Source: Nitrospirae bacterium RBG_13_39_12
Lineage (GTDB): Bacteria > Nitrospirota > Thermodesulfovibrionia > Thermodesulfovibrionales > SM23-35
Reading direction: 5' to 3'
Assembly: GCA_001805125.1 (NCBI GenBank)
Contig: MHEF01000121.1
Coordinates: 1,841 to 47,235, forward strand
DNA: 45,395 bases
Under the pieces are notes generated by a model, which was not told where the DNA came from, made no database searches, and worked only from the letters and a program-made list of their open reading frames with translations. Below, one piece after another: positions 8,337-15,874 of this stretch (within the stretch, counting starts at the first letter, position 1; each line of letters starts with the position of its first letter). Position numbers and translations under genes: made by a program.

Positions 8337-9041
8337 TCAGACCTCCACACCGAGGTATCGGATGAGAACCTCTTTTTTCCCTTGAACTTCTTCTTTTCCT
8401 GCATTGTATTCTATCTTCCCCTTCACCATAAAATAGACGCTATCGGCCATCGTTAATGCAAAAGGAATCTTTTCTTCTACCAACAAGATCGCCATCCCGC
8501 TCTCGTTGAGCTTCTTGATGACTTCCATCAGTTTGGAAACAAAAATGGGCATCAGGCCTGTTGTCGGTTCATCCAACAAAAGGATCTCAGGTCTTTTTAC
8601 CAACGCCCTTGAAATAGCGAGGGCCTGTTGTTCTCCTCCACTCAAGGTTCCTGCCAATTGATGCAGCCTCTCCCGAAGGACCGAAAAGAGATGAAAAACT
8701 CCCTCTAACTGACGTTCATCCGACTGGTCAGTCATGCCTGTTTTTAAATTTTCCAATACGGTCATCTTTGGAAATAGATGCCTCCCCTGGGGAACGTATC
8801 CGATACCCTTCCTCGCTACCTTATAGGCTGCGAGCTTGGTAATATCTGCATCTTTAAAAAAAATGGTTCCTGCCCTGGGCTTGATGAGGCCCATGATGGT
8901 CTTCAACATAGTGGTTTTTCCAGCCCCATTCCGGCCTAACAGGGCTACGATCTCCTTTTTTTTTACCTCCAGGGATGCTCCCTGTAAAATATAACTTCTC
9001 CCGTAATAGGTGTGGATGTCATCCACTCTTAATAAACTCAA
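8337..9041 (-). CDS. livF: Branched-chain amino acid-type ABC transporter ATPase LivF
   Basis: A 234-residue ABC ATPase of the LivF class. Walker A is GRNGAGKTTM, the signature is LSGGEQQALAIS, and Walker B is ILLLDEPTTGLMP. The start is TTG at 9041, forming a TTGA overlap with the stop of livG and preceded by GGAGAG. It is the second ATPase of a Liv-type importer and would pair with LivG on the cytoplasmic face of LivHM. In operons with catabolic enzymes, Liv-type systems often import aromatic acids, urea or other non-amino-acid ligands, so the symbol denotes the family and not the ligand. Confidence 0.95.
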   Translation of the reverse strand: MSLLRVDDIHTYYGRSYILQGASLEVKKKEIVALLGRNGAGKTTMLKTIMGLIKPRAGTIFFKDADITKLAAYKVARKGIGYVPQGRHLFPKMTVLENLKTGMTDQSDERQLEGVFHLFSVLRERLHQLAGTLSGGEQQALAISRALVKRPEILLLDEPTTGLMPIFVSKLMEVIKKLNESGMAILLVEEKIPFALTMADSVYFMVKGKIEYNAGKEEVQGKKEVLIRYLGVEV

Positions 9042-9793
9042 CTGATCTCTCCAAGATATATTCTTTGAACCTCTTCGTTCTTGCTGATCTCATCAGGAGA
9101 ACCTTCGGCGATCACCCGGCCTTCGTTCAAAACGGTGATGATATGGCAGAGACGCAGAACGACGTCCATGCTATGCTCGATTAAAATAATTGTCATCTTT
9201 TTTGACAACCTCTCAACGACTTCTAAAATATTGTCCGTCTCTTTCGGACTCACCCCTTGCGTGGGTTCATCCAGGAGAAGGACAGAGGGTTGGGTGCTAA
9301 TGGCCATGCCTATTTCTAAAATCTTTTGATCTCCATAAGAAAGATTGGAGGCCAATTCGTTCATTTTCTCCTTTAACCCAACCAAGTGACAGATCTCCTG
9401 TGTCTTTTGAGAGAGATCAGCCACATGATGAGCAAGGGTCACTGGATTCCATGGCCGCTTTGCCCTCGAGTTCACTCCCACCCAAATACTCTCATAAACG
9501 GTCATCTCTGGAAAGATAAATGTTAATTGAAAGGTTCGACTCAGACCCTTCTGACAGATGATATGGGGAGTGAGATGGGTGATCTCCTCGCCTCTTAAAA
9601 ATATCTTTCCTGATGTCGGCTGCAACTCACCGGTGATGACATTAAAAAGAGTGGTCTTTCCAGCCCCGTTTGGTCCTATGATACCCCGTACCTCCCTCTC
9701 TTTGATAGTATAGGTGACGTCATCAAGAGCTGTTAAACCGCCAAAACGCATCGTCACTGAAACGGTTTCTAAAAGATTGCTGCCAGAGGCCAT
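9038..9793 (-). CDS. livG: Branched-chain amino acid-type ABC transporter ATPase LivG
   Basis: A 251-residue ABC ATPase of the LivG class, with Walker A GPNGAGKTTLFNVI, a somewhat divergent signature LSYGDQKILEIG in place of LSGG, and Walker B VLLLDEPTQGVSP. The C-terminal HSMDVVLRLCHIITVLNEGR segment with the H-loop histidine and the extra tail typical of LivG is intact. The ATG at 9793 has AAAGGG upstream and lies six bases downstream of the LivM stop. It partners LivF. No sign of damage was seen. Confidence 0.95.
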   Translation of the reverse strand: MASGSNLLETVSVTMRFGGLTALDDVTYTIKEREVRGIIGPNGAGKTTLFNVITGELQPTSGKIFLRGEEITHLTPHIICQKGLSRTFQLTFIFPEMTVYESIWVGVNSRAKRPWNPVTLAHHVADLSQKTQEICHLVGLKEKMNELASNLSYGDQKILEIGMAISTQPSVLLLDEPTQGVSPKETDNILEVVERLSKKMTIILIEHSMDVVLRLCHIITVLNEGRVIAEGSPDEISKNEEVQRIYLGEIS

Positions 9794-9799
9794 GGCCCT

Positions 9800-10789
9800 T
9801 TATGTCAACCTCCTGCTGATCACATATCCCAGAATGCCTTTACGGGATATCCTTAAAATCAGTAAGATAATAATACCAAAGAGTATCAAATAGTATGTCC
9901 ACCAAGCACTCACGTAATACTGGAATAAAGACATGATCACTACCCCTATCCACGAACCTGCAAGCGTTCCAAGGCCGCCGATGAGACACCAGACAACAGG
10001 CATGATCGACCAATGAAAACTAAAGAAATCAGCAGACCCATAACGAAGTGTCAGGGCATAAAGACCACCGCTCAAGGCGGCAAACATCCCTGAGACGATA
10101 AAGGCGATCAGCTTATAGCGATAGACATTATATCCTAAGAACTGCACTCTTTTCTCATTTTCTCGGATCGACACAAAGACCCTCCCCATTGGAGATCTGG
10201 CTATCCTGTTCAAGATTAAATAGCTTACGGCCAGGAATATTAGGACAAAATAGTAATTGACCCATGGATTGTAGAGGGAAATGGTTTCAGGTCCAAGAGA
10301 AATGGATGGAAGTTTAATGGAGAGGCCATCATCTCCACCTGTCAACCATGTCATATCCATGGCTAATAGATGGAATACGGCGAAAAAAATAGCGGTGATG
10401 ATGACAAAGTAAGCTTCTGAGAGGCGTACACAGATCAATCCCACGATCAGCGACAGGAGAAGGCCTGCCCCCACGCTGAAGAAGATGGAGGGTAAAATTC
10501 CAAACTTCAGATGGAGTATAGAAAAAATAGCCCCATAGGCCCCTCCACCAAAAAAGACAGAATGGCCCAAGCTGCACTGGTTCGTAAGACCAAAACAGAC
10601 ATCGTATCCCATGGCCAAAATAGAGAAGATCATCATATGGGTCACCAATGATCTCGCACCTTTGGGCAGGAGGATTCCCATTACCACCCACAGGAGTAAA
10701 AAGGTGATGGCGAAGTAATTGAGGGTAGTTCTTTTCTCGCCCACCTTCTCAAATTCCATATCCATTCCCTTTTTAGCCAATGGCTTCAA
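9800..10789 (-). CDS. livM: Branched-chain amino acid-type ABC transporter permease LivM
   Basis: A 329-residue polytopic permease with about eight to ten hydrophobic helices and the LivM pattern: FGLTNQCSLGHSVFFGGGAY, and SPMGRVFVSIRENEKRVQFL with the cytoplasmic coupling region, then GGLGTLAGSWIG. The start used here is TTG at 10789, which forms a TTGA overlap with the livH stop like other junctions of this operon. An internal ATG at 10759, six bases after AAGGGA, is a serious alternative and would shorten the protein by ten residues. It forms the translocation pore with LivH. Confidence 0.93.
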   Translation of the reverse strand: MKPLAKKGMDMEFEKVGEKRTTLNYFAITFLLLWVVMGILLPKGARSLVTHMMIFSILAMGYDVCFGLTNQCSLGHSVFFGGGAYGAIFSILHLKFGILPSIFFSVGAGLLLSLIVGLICVRLSEAYFVIITAIFFAVFHLLAMDMTWLTGGDDGLSIKLPSISLGPETISLYNPWVNYYFVLIFLAVSYLILNRIARSPMGRVFVSIRENEKRVQFLGYNVYRYKLIAFIVSGMFAALSGGLYALTLRYGSADFFSFHWSIMPVVWCLIGGLGTLAGSWIGVVIMSLFQYYVSAWWTYYLILFGIIILLILRISRKGILGYVISRRLT

Positions 10790-11646
10790 TCCCTGAACAA
10801 GCCCTGAGGACGACGTATGAGTATCATGATCATAATGACAAAAATCGCTGCCCTGGCCTTCGTGGGAGAAAGCACAGAAGCCAGCACTCCTTCTAATGAA
10901 CAGAGTGATAACGCGGCGATCAAAGTACCCTTGAGGCTACCCAGACCACCGATAATCACCACGATGAAAGAGAGTAGAATCACATTATCGCCCATCAGGT
11001 AGAAAACCTGGTTGATAGGAGCAGCAAGGACTCCCCCTACAGCCGCAAGGACACTACCCATGGCGAAAGTGGTAATGAGCACCTTGTTGACGTCGATACC
11101 CATCGCGCTTGCCATCTCTCTATCCTGCATGGATGCCCTGACCAAAATCCCATAGGAGGTCTTGTATAAAAAAAGCCAGAGGCCCACAAGGATAAGAACA
11201 GAAATGCAGGCGACCAACAAGCGGTAACCAGGATAGTCCACACCAAGGAAATTAAAACTGATGGGCCAAGGACTGATTATCTTTTTGGGAATTCCCCCAT
11301 AAGTCCCAAGGGCGATTTGTTGAATGATGAACGAAATCCCAACTGTGGCGATCATGGTGGAAGAATGATGACCTTCATAGGGTCTCAATATAAAACGCTC
11401 CACCGGCGCTGAAACCAAGATGACGATGGCCGGAACCAATATCAAACTCAGCCAAAAGTTCCCAAGCATTCCTACCACATAAAAGGAAAGGACAGCCCCT
11501 ACCATGTAAATATCACCATGGGCCATATTCACGATCCCCATGACACCAAAGATGAGGCAGTGGCCAATGGCTATTAGAGCGACGATGAGGCCCCAGATCA
11601 GGCCATTAACAAGAAGGAAGAGAATGGTGGTTACAATCTCTGGCAA
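10786..11646 (-). CDS. livH: Branched-chain amino acid-type ABC transporter permease LivH
   Basis: A 286-residue integral membrane permease with the LivH hallmarks: NGLIWGLIVALIAIGHCLIF, the GIVNMAHGDIYMVGA loop, RASMQDREMASAMGIDVNKV in the coupling loop and GGLGSLKGTLIAAL near the end. The start is TTG at 11646 with AGAGGTG upstream; no nearby ATG fits. The gene is separated from the binding-protein gene by 293 bases that hold a palindromic repeat, so the permease and ATPase genes may be expressed less than the binding protein if the hairpin slows transcription. That last point is inference. Confidence 0.94.
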   Translation of the reverse strand: MPEIVTTILFLLVNGLIWGLIVALIAIGHCLIFGVMGIVNMAHGDIYMVGAVLSFYVVGMLGNFWLSLILVPAIVILVSAPVERFILRPYEGHHSSTMIATVGISFIIQQIALGTYGGIPKKIISPWPISFNFLGVDYPGYRLLVACISVLILVGLWLFLYKTSYGILVRASMQDREMASAMGIDVNKVLITTFAMGSVLAAVGGVLAAPINQVFYLMGDNVILLSFIVVIIGGLGSLKGTLIAALSLCSLEGVLASVLSPTKARAAIFVIMIMILIRRPQGLFRD

Positions 11647-11724
11647 CGATAAACACCTCTATTCCAAGGCGTGTTTTTAATCTAAAACCCTATAGGCTTA
11701 GGACCCGTTAAAGAACTTTCTCTT

Positions 11725-11930
11725 ACCTAAATTGAGCGATTTTTCGTTATTCATTACATCAAAGATACTGGATTCCTGCTTCCGCAGGAATGACGACTAC
11801 CACCCAATGAATGAAAATGTCATTTCCCCCCTGCTTTCGCAGGGGTAAACTTGTCCCCGCAAAGGCGGGGAACGGGAATCCAGAAGGGTTTATCTTTAAT
11901 AATAATTATTAAGAATCGCTCAATTTAGGT
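11725..11930. repeat. MITE-like element with 17-bp perfect terminal inverted repeats
   Basis: The left end ACCTAAATTGAGCGATT (11725-11741) and the right end AATCGCTCAATTTAGGT (11914-11930) are perfect inverted copies. Similarity continues inward on both arms (TTATTCATTA / TAATAATTATTATTA, AAAGATA, GGATTCC) for about 55 bases. The centre holds two short hairpins, GATTCCTGCTTCCGCAGGAAT and CCCCGCAAAGGCGGGG. A CTT triplet abuts both ends and might be a 3-bp target duplication. The element fills most of the gap between the LivK-like gene and livH and encodes nothing. Confidence 0.8.
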
Positions 11931-11939
11931 CTTATAAAT

Positions 11940-13190
11940 TTATAATGGTTCTTTTGTATGATCAATTGCAGGTGGATAAGTCGCATCCTTTGCAGGGATC
12001 CTTGCCACCACCTTTATCTCTCCCTTTTGGATCTGTTCTATATAGAGTCCTGTAATAGTAAAGTGATCTTCAGCACGGATATGCATATCCCCCTGAGGAA
12101 ACTCTAAACTCTCCTTGAAGACCATGCCTTCCAAAGTCTTAATAACCTTTGGCGTGTCTGCTCTTCCTTTCCATCCACTCTTCTCAATAGCCGCTTTGAG
12201 CGCAAAGAAAGGTTGCCAGACCGCCCAGTCATAAGCCAAAACAAAATATTTGCCTGTGCCAATCTCCTTCCCATCCCCATCGACTTTGATCAGATCCCGA
12301 TAAGCCTTATTAAATTTGGTGTTCAACCCCTCCAGGCGGGTGGGATAGGAGGTGATGCAATAAGCCCCTTCTGCGGGAGCACCGAGCTGCTTTGGATCCT
12401 GAGCCGAAAAGGCATAGACGGCGCCCAGTTTTTTGATGTCAGGCCGCACCGCATGCAAATCTCTGATGAAGGAGAGGAAGTCAGAACCATAGCATGCAAA
12501 GTAGATTGCTTCTGCCTCCTTCGGGATTTTGCCTTTTAAATAAGGAAGCCAGTCACCCGTGCCCAGGGGTACCCGGATCGCTCCGAGCACGGTCCCGCCG
12601 CTTTCCGTAATATAGGTTTTGAAGTCGCTCTCGTTTGCCCATCCCCAGGCAAAATCGACGACGACGGTCATCCATTTCTTTCCTATCTTCTCAATCGCAA
12701 ACTTCGCCGCAGCCTTGCACTCCTCTCTCACATTTGTGGCTGACTGAAAGACATACCGGTTCCCTTTATCTCCTGAGATCTCTGTCGCAGAACCACAGGG
12801 GAAATAGGGCGTCTGAAGCTCTTTGGCGATAGGGGCGCATGCGATACAGATTCCCGAATGGTTGGAATCGAAGACAAAACTTGCCCCGTTTGTCTCAACT
12901 AACTTTCTAAATTTCAAAGCCCCCACTGAAGGCTTCGATTCTGTATCTTCCACGTAAAGTTCGATAGGGCGGCCCGCAATCCCTCCCTCTTTGTTCACCT
13001 TTTCGACCGCTGCCACCATCACCTTCTCATGAGAATATCCATAGGCCGCCAGCCCCCCTGTTTTTTCAGCAAGCAACCCGATCTTGATAGGCTCCCTTTT
13101 CGCCTGACCTACTGCCCTTCTTTCGCTCGTACTGATCCAAATGACGAATGCCAGCATGATGATTAACAAAACGATGACATACTTCTTCAT
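11940..13190 (-). CDS. ABC transporter substrate-binding protein (LivK/Leu-Ile-Val-binding family)
   Basis: A 416-residue periplasmic binding protein of type I fold. Residues 1-29 form a signal peptide or uncleaved anchor (MKKYVIVLLIIMLAFVIWIS). The mature part begins EPIKIGLLAEKTGGLAAYGY and continues with AAVEKVNKEGGIAGRPIELY, the standard Liv-family opening. The ATG at 13190 is preceded by AAAGGAGG, the strongest ribosome binding site of this operon. A sigma70-like promoter lies upstream at 13269-13297. As the first gene of the transporter operon it would capture the ligand for LivHMGF. The ligand is not predictable; the operon context favours an aromatic or heterocyclic acid or amide over a branched-chain amino acid. 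Confidence 0.93.
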   Translation of the reverse strand: MKKYVIVLLIIMLAFVIWISTSERRAVGQAKREPIKIGLLAEKTGGLAAYGYSHEKVMVAAVEKVNKEGGIAGRPIELYVEDTESKPSVGALKFRKLVETNGASFVFDSNHSGICIACAPIAKELQTPYFPCGSATEISGDKGNRYVFQSATNVREECKAAAKFAIEKIGKKWMTVVVDFAWGWANESDFKTYITESGGTVLGAIRVPLGTGDWLPYLKGKIPKEAEAIYFACYGSDFLSFIRDLHAVRPDIKKLGAVYAFSAQDPKQLGAPAEGAYCITSYPTRLEGLNTKFNKAYRDLIKVDGDGKEIGTGKYFVLAYDWAVWQPFFALKAAIEKSGWKGRADTPKVIKTLEGMVFKESLEFPQGDMHIRAEDHFTITGLYIEQIQKGEIKVVARIPAKDATYPPAIDHTKEPL

Positions 13191-13268
13191 AAGATCCTCC
13201 TTTCTACTCTATTTTTCGACAGTTAAAGATTAACATTCTGACCCACCGCAAAAATCGAACGAAAATGA

Positions 13269-13297
13269 TTAATATTGAATTTCTATCTGTTTGTCAA
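13269..13297 (-). promoter_or_regulatory. Sigma70-type promoter for the transporter/hydroxylase operon
   Basis: On the minus strand TTGACA (13297-13292, perfect -35) is followed after 17 bases by TATTAA (13274-13269, four of six matches to the -10). Transcription would begin near 13262 and give a leader of about 70 bases to the start at 13190. The -35 box overlaps the stop codon of the upstream octopine-dehydrogenase-family gene. No operator palindrome was recognised next to it. Confidence 0.65.
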
Positions 13298-14271
13298 GCT
13301 GAAATTCCATTCTCGACATAGTTCAAGAGCCCCTCAAGGCTCATCCCTTGAATGCCCATCTTTTCCAGTGTCCACCCAGTCTTCCAGTAATCTATTCCAT
13401 TAATAATCGAAGCCAGATCAATCAAAGCATTGATAATAGGCGCAGGAACATCTAACATCCTTCCCAGATAAGCCATGGGAACGATTCCAAAGGGAATATC
13501 TTCGGTTAAAAAACGGTAGGAGAGATTCTCGGGCGCCCGGATAAACCGATTGGGTTCGCTTTCTTGAAGGGCCTGATAAAGAGAACCGGATTGGTAAGCC
13601 CTTTCGCTGGTTGAACCTGCTTTATAGAAGAAATCCAAAAACCGATCGCTCTTGAAACTGAGCTTCTGACAGATAGCCATTCTTTCCTTATCAACCTTCT
13701 CCATGACCCGGGCAACAGCCGGAGTAGTGCCTTCACAGTAGTAAGAAAAATTTCCCTTCGCGTGTTCAATCCACCCGGCATTCAAAATCATTCCCGGTGG
13801 ATGGAGCACTGCGTTGATATTGGTCAGTGATGTCTCCAGAACGTTCTTCCGTTCTGTACTTTCAGGAAAGAGCCCCTTAAATATCTGATAGCATTCCATT
13901 GTCTTCTTACCCGGGAGCGATGCAAACTGGACTTTCGACCGAGATGTGATTTTCACTCTGGAAGGACCAACCAGACGACAGATATAGGTCAAGGTGTTTG
14001 TCTCGCAGATGGGGACATCCATTCTTGCTCCCCTTTCCCGCAGAATCTTTTTAAAGGCTAAAGCCCCTCCTGTGGATCCAGGATTTAGGACAACCATCTG
14101 TCCATTTTTGAGGTAGGGTGCGCAAGCATGGGCATAGTATTCATGGGCAATAGCCGGGACAGTGATGAGGATGGCCTCTGCTTCTTCCAAAGCTTCTTCG
14201 ATGGTCTCACACACTCGGTGGATATGGACAAACTGTTCACCGGAGGGTGAAGCACTTATCAATCTCTCCAT
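13294..14271 (-). CDS. NAD/NADP octopine/nopaline dehydrogenase family protein, N-terminally truncated
   Basis: A 325-residue protein matching the second half of the Rossmann domain and the whole C-terminal helical domain of the octopine/nopaline dehydrogenase family: AEAILITVPAIAHEYYAHAC, MVVLNPGSTGGALAFKKILR, then NINAVLHPPGMILNAGWIEH and FYKAGSTSERAYQSGSLYQA, with the catalytic-domain His-Pro pair. The usual first 40-50 residues, including the GxGxxG dinucleotide-binding turn, are missing. The only available start (ATG 14271) lies inside the stop region of the TtcA-like gene, overlapping it by 13 bases. The family reduces or oxidises N-carboxyalkyl amino acids (opines). Without the GxGxxG turn, NAD(P) binding is doubtful, so this may be a decaying gene despite its open frame. 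It precedes an uptake and catabolism operon. Confidence 0.75.
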   Translation of the reverse strand: MERLISASPSGEQFVHIHRVCETIEEALEEAEAILITVPAIAHEYYAHACAPYLKNGQMVVLNPGSTGGALAFKKILRERGARMDVPICETNTLTYICRLVGPSRVKITSRSKVQFASLPGKKTMECYQIFKGLFPESTERKNVLETSLTNINAVLHPPGMILNAGWIEHAKGNFSYYCEGTTPAVARVMEKVDKERMAICQKLSFKSDRFLDFFYKAGSTSERAYQSGSLYQALQESEPNRFIRAPENLSYRFLTEDIPFGIVPMAYLGRMLDVPAPIINALIDLASIINGIDYWKTGWTLEKMGIQGMSLEGLLNYVENGISA

Positions 14272-14993
14272 TTTGAGAAGGTATAATCCATTTTAATATT
14301 GGACAGAGATCGAAAGATATTGCCCTTCACCCTGCGGTTCTTTTTCTCCAGGGACTCAATCAATTCCTTCACCTCTCTTCTCTTTGTCTTTCCAGAACTC
14401 GGGCAACCGCTGGGACCAAATGGGAGTTCCATCTCCTTGGCGAACCGCTCAATCTTCTTCTCCTCCAAAAGGGCTAATGGCCGAATGAGAGTAATTTTCC
14501 CCTTGAACAAGGTTTGAAGGGGAAGCATGGTGCTGATCTCGCCGGAGTAAAAAATATTTAAGAGAAGTGTTTCGATGATGTCGTCCTTGTGATGACCAAG
14601 GGCAATCTTGTTACATTTCAAACGATGGGCCAGATGGAAGAGCTGCTTTCTCCTCTCCCAGGAGCAAAGGAAACAGGGGTTCTCTCGATTCTCAGAACTG
14701 TTCGCCTTCCTTCCGATATCTGTGAATTCAATATGATACGGAAGGCCGTGCATTTCAAAAAAGCCTTTCAGGACTTCAGCTCTTCCAGAATCAAAACCTA
14801 AGTCAATGTGGACAGGGATCAGCTCGTAATCAATCGGAACCCGTTTCTGACGCTCCTGAAGGAGGTTTAGCAGTGTGAGACTGTCCTTTCCTCCTGAAAC
14901 CCCCACTAAGATCCGGTCTCCATCCTGGACCAATCCGAAACGATGGATGGCCTTCCCTATTAAACTTCGAATCTCTTTTTCCCAGTAAGCCAT
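14259..14993 (-). CDS. TtcA-like tRNA 2-thiocytidine synthetase-family ATPase
   Basis: A 244-residue PP-loop ATPase of the TtcA/TtuA superfamily. The PP-loop SGGKDSLTLLNLL lies near residue 34. The paired cysteines ENPCFLCSWERRKQLF and the later GCPSSGKTKRREVK place the three cysteines expected to hold a 4Fe-4S cluster. GHHKDDIIETLLLNIFYSGE is the conserved TtcA-type helix and LIRPLALLEEKKI follows. The family thiolates C32 of some tRNAs using ATP and a sulfur source. The N-terminal zinc fingers that mark the TtuA/Ncs6 branch are absent. The ATG at 14993 has only a weak ribosome binding site. It follows the endonuclease III-like gene across a palindromic spacer. Confidence 0.88.
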   Translation of the reverse strand: MAYWEKEIRSLIGKAIHRFGLVQDGDRILVGVSGGKDSLTLLNLLQERQKRVPIDYELIPVHIDLGFDSGRAEVLKGFFEMHGLPYHIEFTDIGRKANSSENRENPCFLCSWERRKQLFHLAHRLKCNKIALGHHKDDIIETLLLNIFYSGEISTMLPLQTLFKGKITLIRPLALLEEKKIERFAKEMELPFGPSGCPSSGKTKRREVKELIESLEKKNRRVKGNIFRSLSNIKMDYTFSKWRD

Positions 14994-15010
14994 CTTTACT
15001 TCACAAAGTT

Positions 15011-15090
15011 ATAAGTGAGCTAAAGTGAACTAAAGTTTTTAAGAAATTGAACTTTAGGCACTTTAGTCACTCATCACTTTAGACACTTTA
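15011..15090. repeat. Themed inverted repeat built of CTAAAGTG units
   Basis: On the plus strand the left arm reads as variants of (G/A)CTAAAGTG and the right arm as CACTTTAG variants, so the two arms form a long imperfect hairpin around AAGAAATT. The right arm enters the end of the glycosylase gene: its last codons (Lys-Cys-Leu-Lys-stop) are themselves repeat units. The element fills the spacer between the glycosylase and TtcA-like genes. Confidence 0.7.
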
Positions 15091-15721
15091 TCTCTTTTAG
15101 GGGACAACTATCACATCTCGGTATCTTTCTGCACGCAGTTTTCCCCAGATGTACAAGGAGGGCATGGTATTCATTAAATAGTCTTTCATCAGGAGGAAGA
15201 TGGTTCATAAAGAGATCCTGGATTTCTCCATAAGAAGCTTGCTCTGAAATGATCCCATGTCTTGAAAGGATTCGTTTTGTATAAGCATCGACAACAAAAA
15301 TTGGTTTTTTAAGTCCGTAAAGAAGGATGCTATCTGCCGTTTCAGGTCCGACTCCCTTCACTTCCAGGAGTTTCTCCCGCAACGTTTCCATCCTTTCTCT
15401 CCTCATCTTCTTTAGATCTCCATTATATTCTTCAAATAGAAAACTCACGAAGGCCTTCAAACGATCGGCCTTGATTCGATAGTAACCTGAAGATCTGATC
15501 AGGGGGGCCAACTGTGATTTCCTAAGTTGACGAATCCCTTCTGCACTTAAAAATCCCTTATTCTTAAGCTTTTGAATCGCTTTTTCCACATTTTTCCAAG
15601 AAGTATTTTGGGTAAGGATAGCTCCCACCATCACCTCAAAAGGAGTCTCTCCAGGCCACCAGTGCCGTGGACCATAAGCCTTATAAAGTGCACGATAAAT
15701 CTTCATCAATAGGTTCTTCAT
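15074..15721 (-). CDS. Endonuclease III-like DNA glycosylase (HhH-GPD, 4Fe-4S)
   Basis: A 215-residue HhH-GPD base-excision enzyme. The motif LLEVKGVGPETADSILLYGL contains the helix-hairpin-helix, and the catalytic aspartate lies in KKPIFVVDAYTKRIL. The C-terminus CRKIPRCDSCPLKEIKC binds a 4Fe-4S cluster. GAILTQNTSWKNVEKAI is typical of the endonuclease III-related branch (MjaIII-like), which differs from canonical Nth. The catalytic lysine of Nth (LPGVGRKTA) is replaced here by PETA, so monofunctional glycosylase activity is likely. The start was set to ATG 15721, with AGAGGAG upstream, rather than the in-frame 15766. It removes damaged bases from DNA; the exact lesion is unknown. Confidence 0.9.
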   Translation of the reverse strand: MKNLLMKIYRALYKAYGPRHWWPGETPFEVMVGAILTQNTSWKNVEKAIQKLKNKGFLSAEGIRQLRKSQLAPLIRSSGYYRIKADRLKAFVSFLFEEYNGDLKKMRRERMETLREKLLEVKGVGPETADSILLYGLKKPIFVVDAYTKRILSRHGIISEQASYGEIQDLFMNHLPPDERLFNEYHALLVHLGKTACRKIPRCDSCPLKEIKCLK

Positions 15722-15742
15722 AACACAATCCAGGTCTCCTCT

Positions 15743-15873
15743 TAAGGGTCCCACAAAGGGGTCCAAGGGGTCTATGGTTCGAGTGGTGAAGCGAAAGGAT
15801 AAAAATGATAAGGAATAAAGAATTTGGAATGTAAACCCTTGAACCCATGAACCCTCGAATCCTTGAACCCTTT
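15743..15873. repeat. Themed inverted repeat built of GGGTTCAAGG-like units
   Basis: Left arm units such as GGGGTCCAAGGGGTCTATGG face right arm units such as CCCTTGAACCCATGAACCC. Each arm is a run of degenerate 8-10 base repeats and the arms are inverted relative to each other. It fills the spacer between an ABC-2 permease gene and the glycosylase gene. It has the same architecture as the spacers at 15011, 17015 and 19195 but unrelated sequence. Confidence 0.65.
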
Positions 15874-15874
15874 T

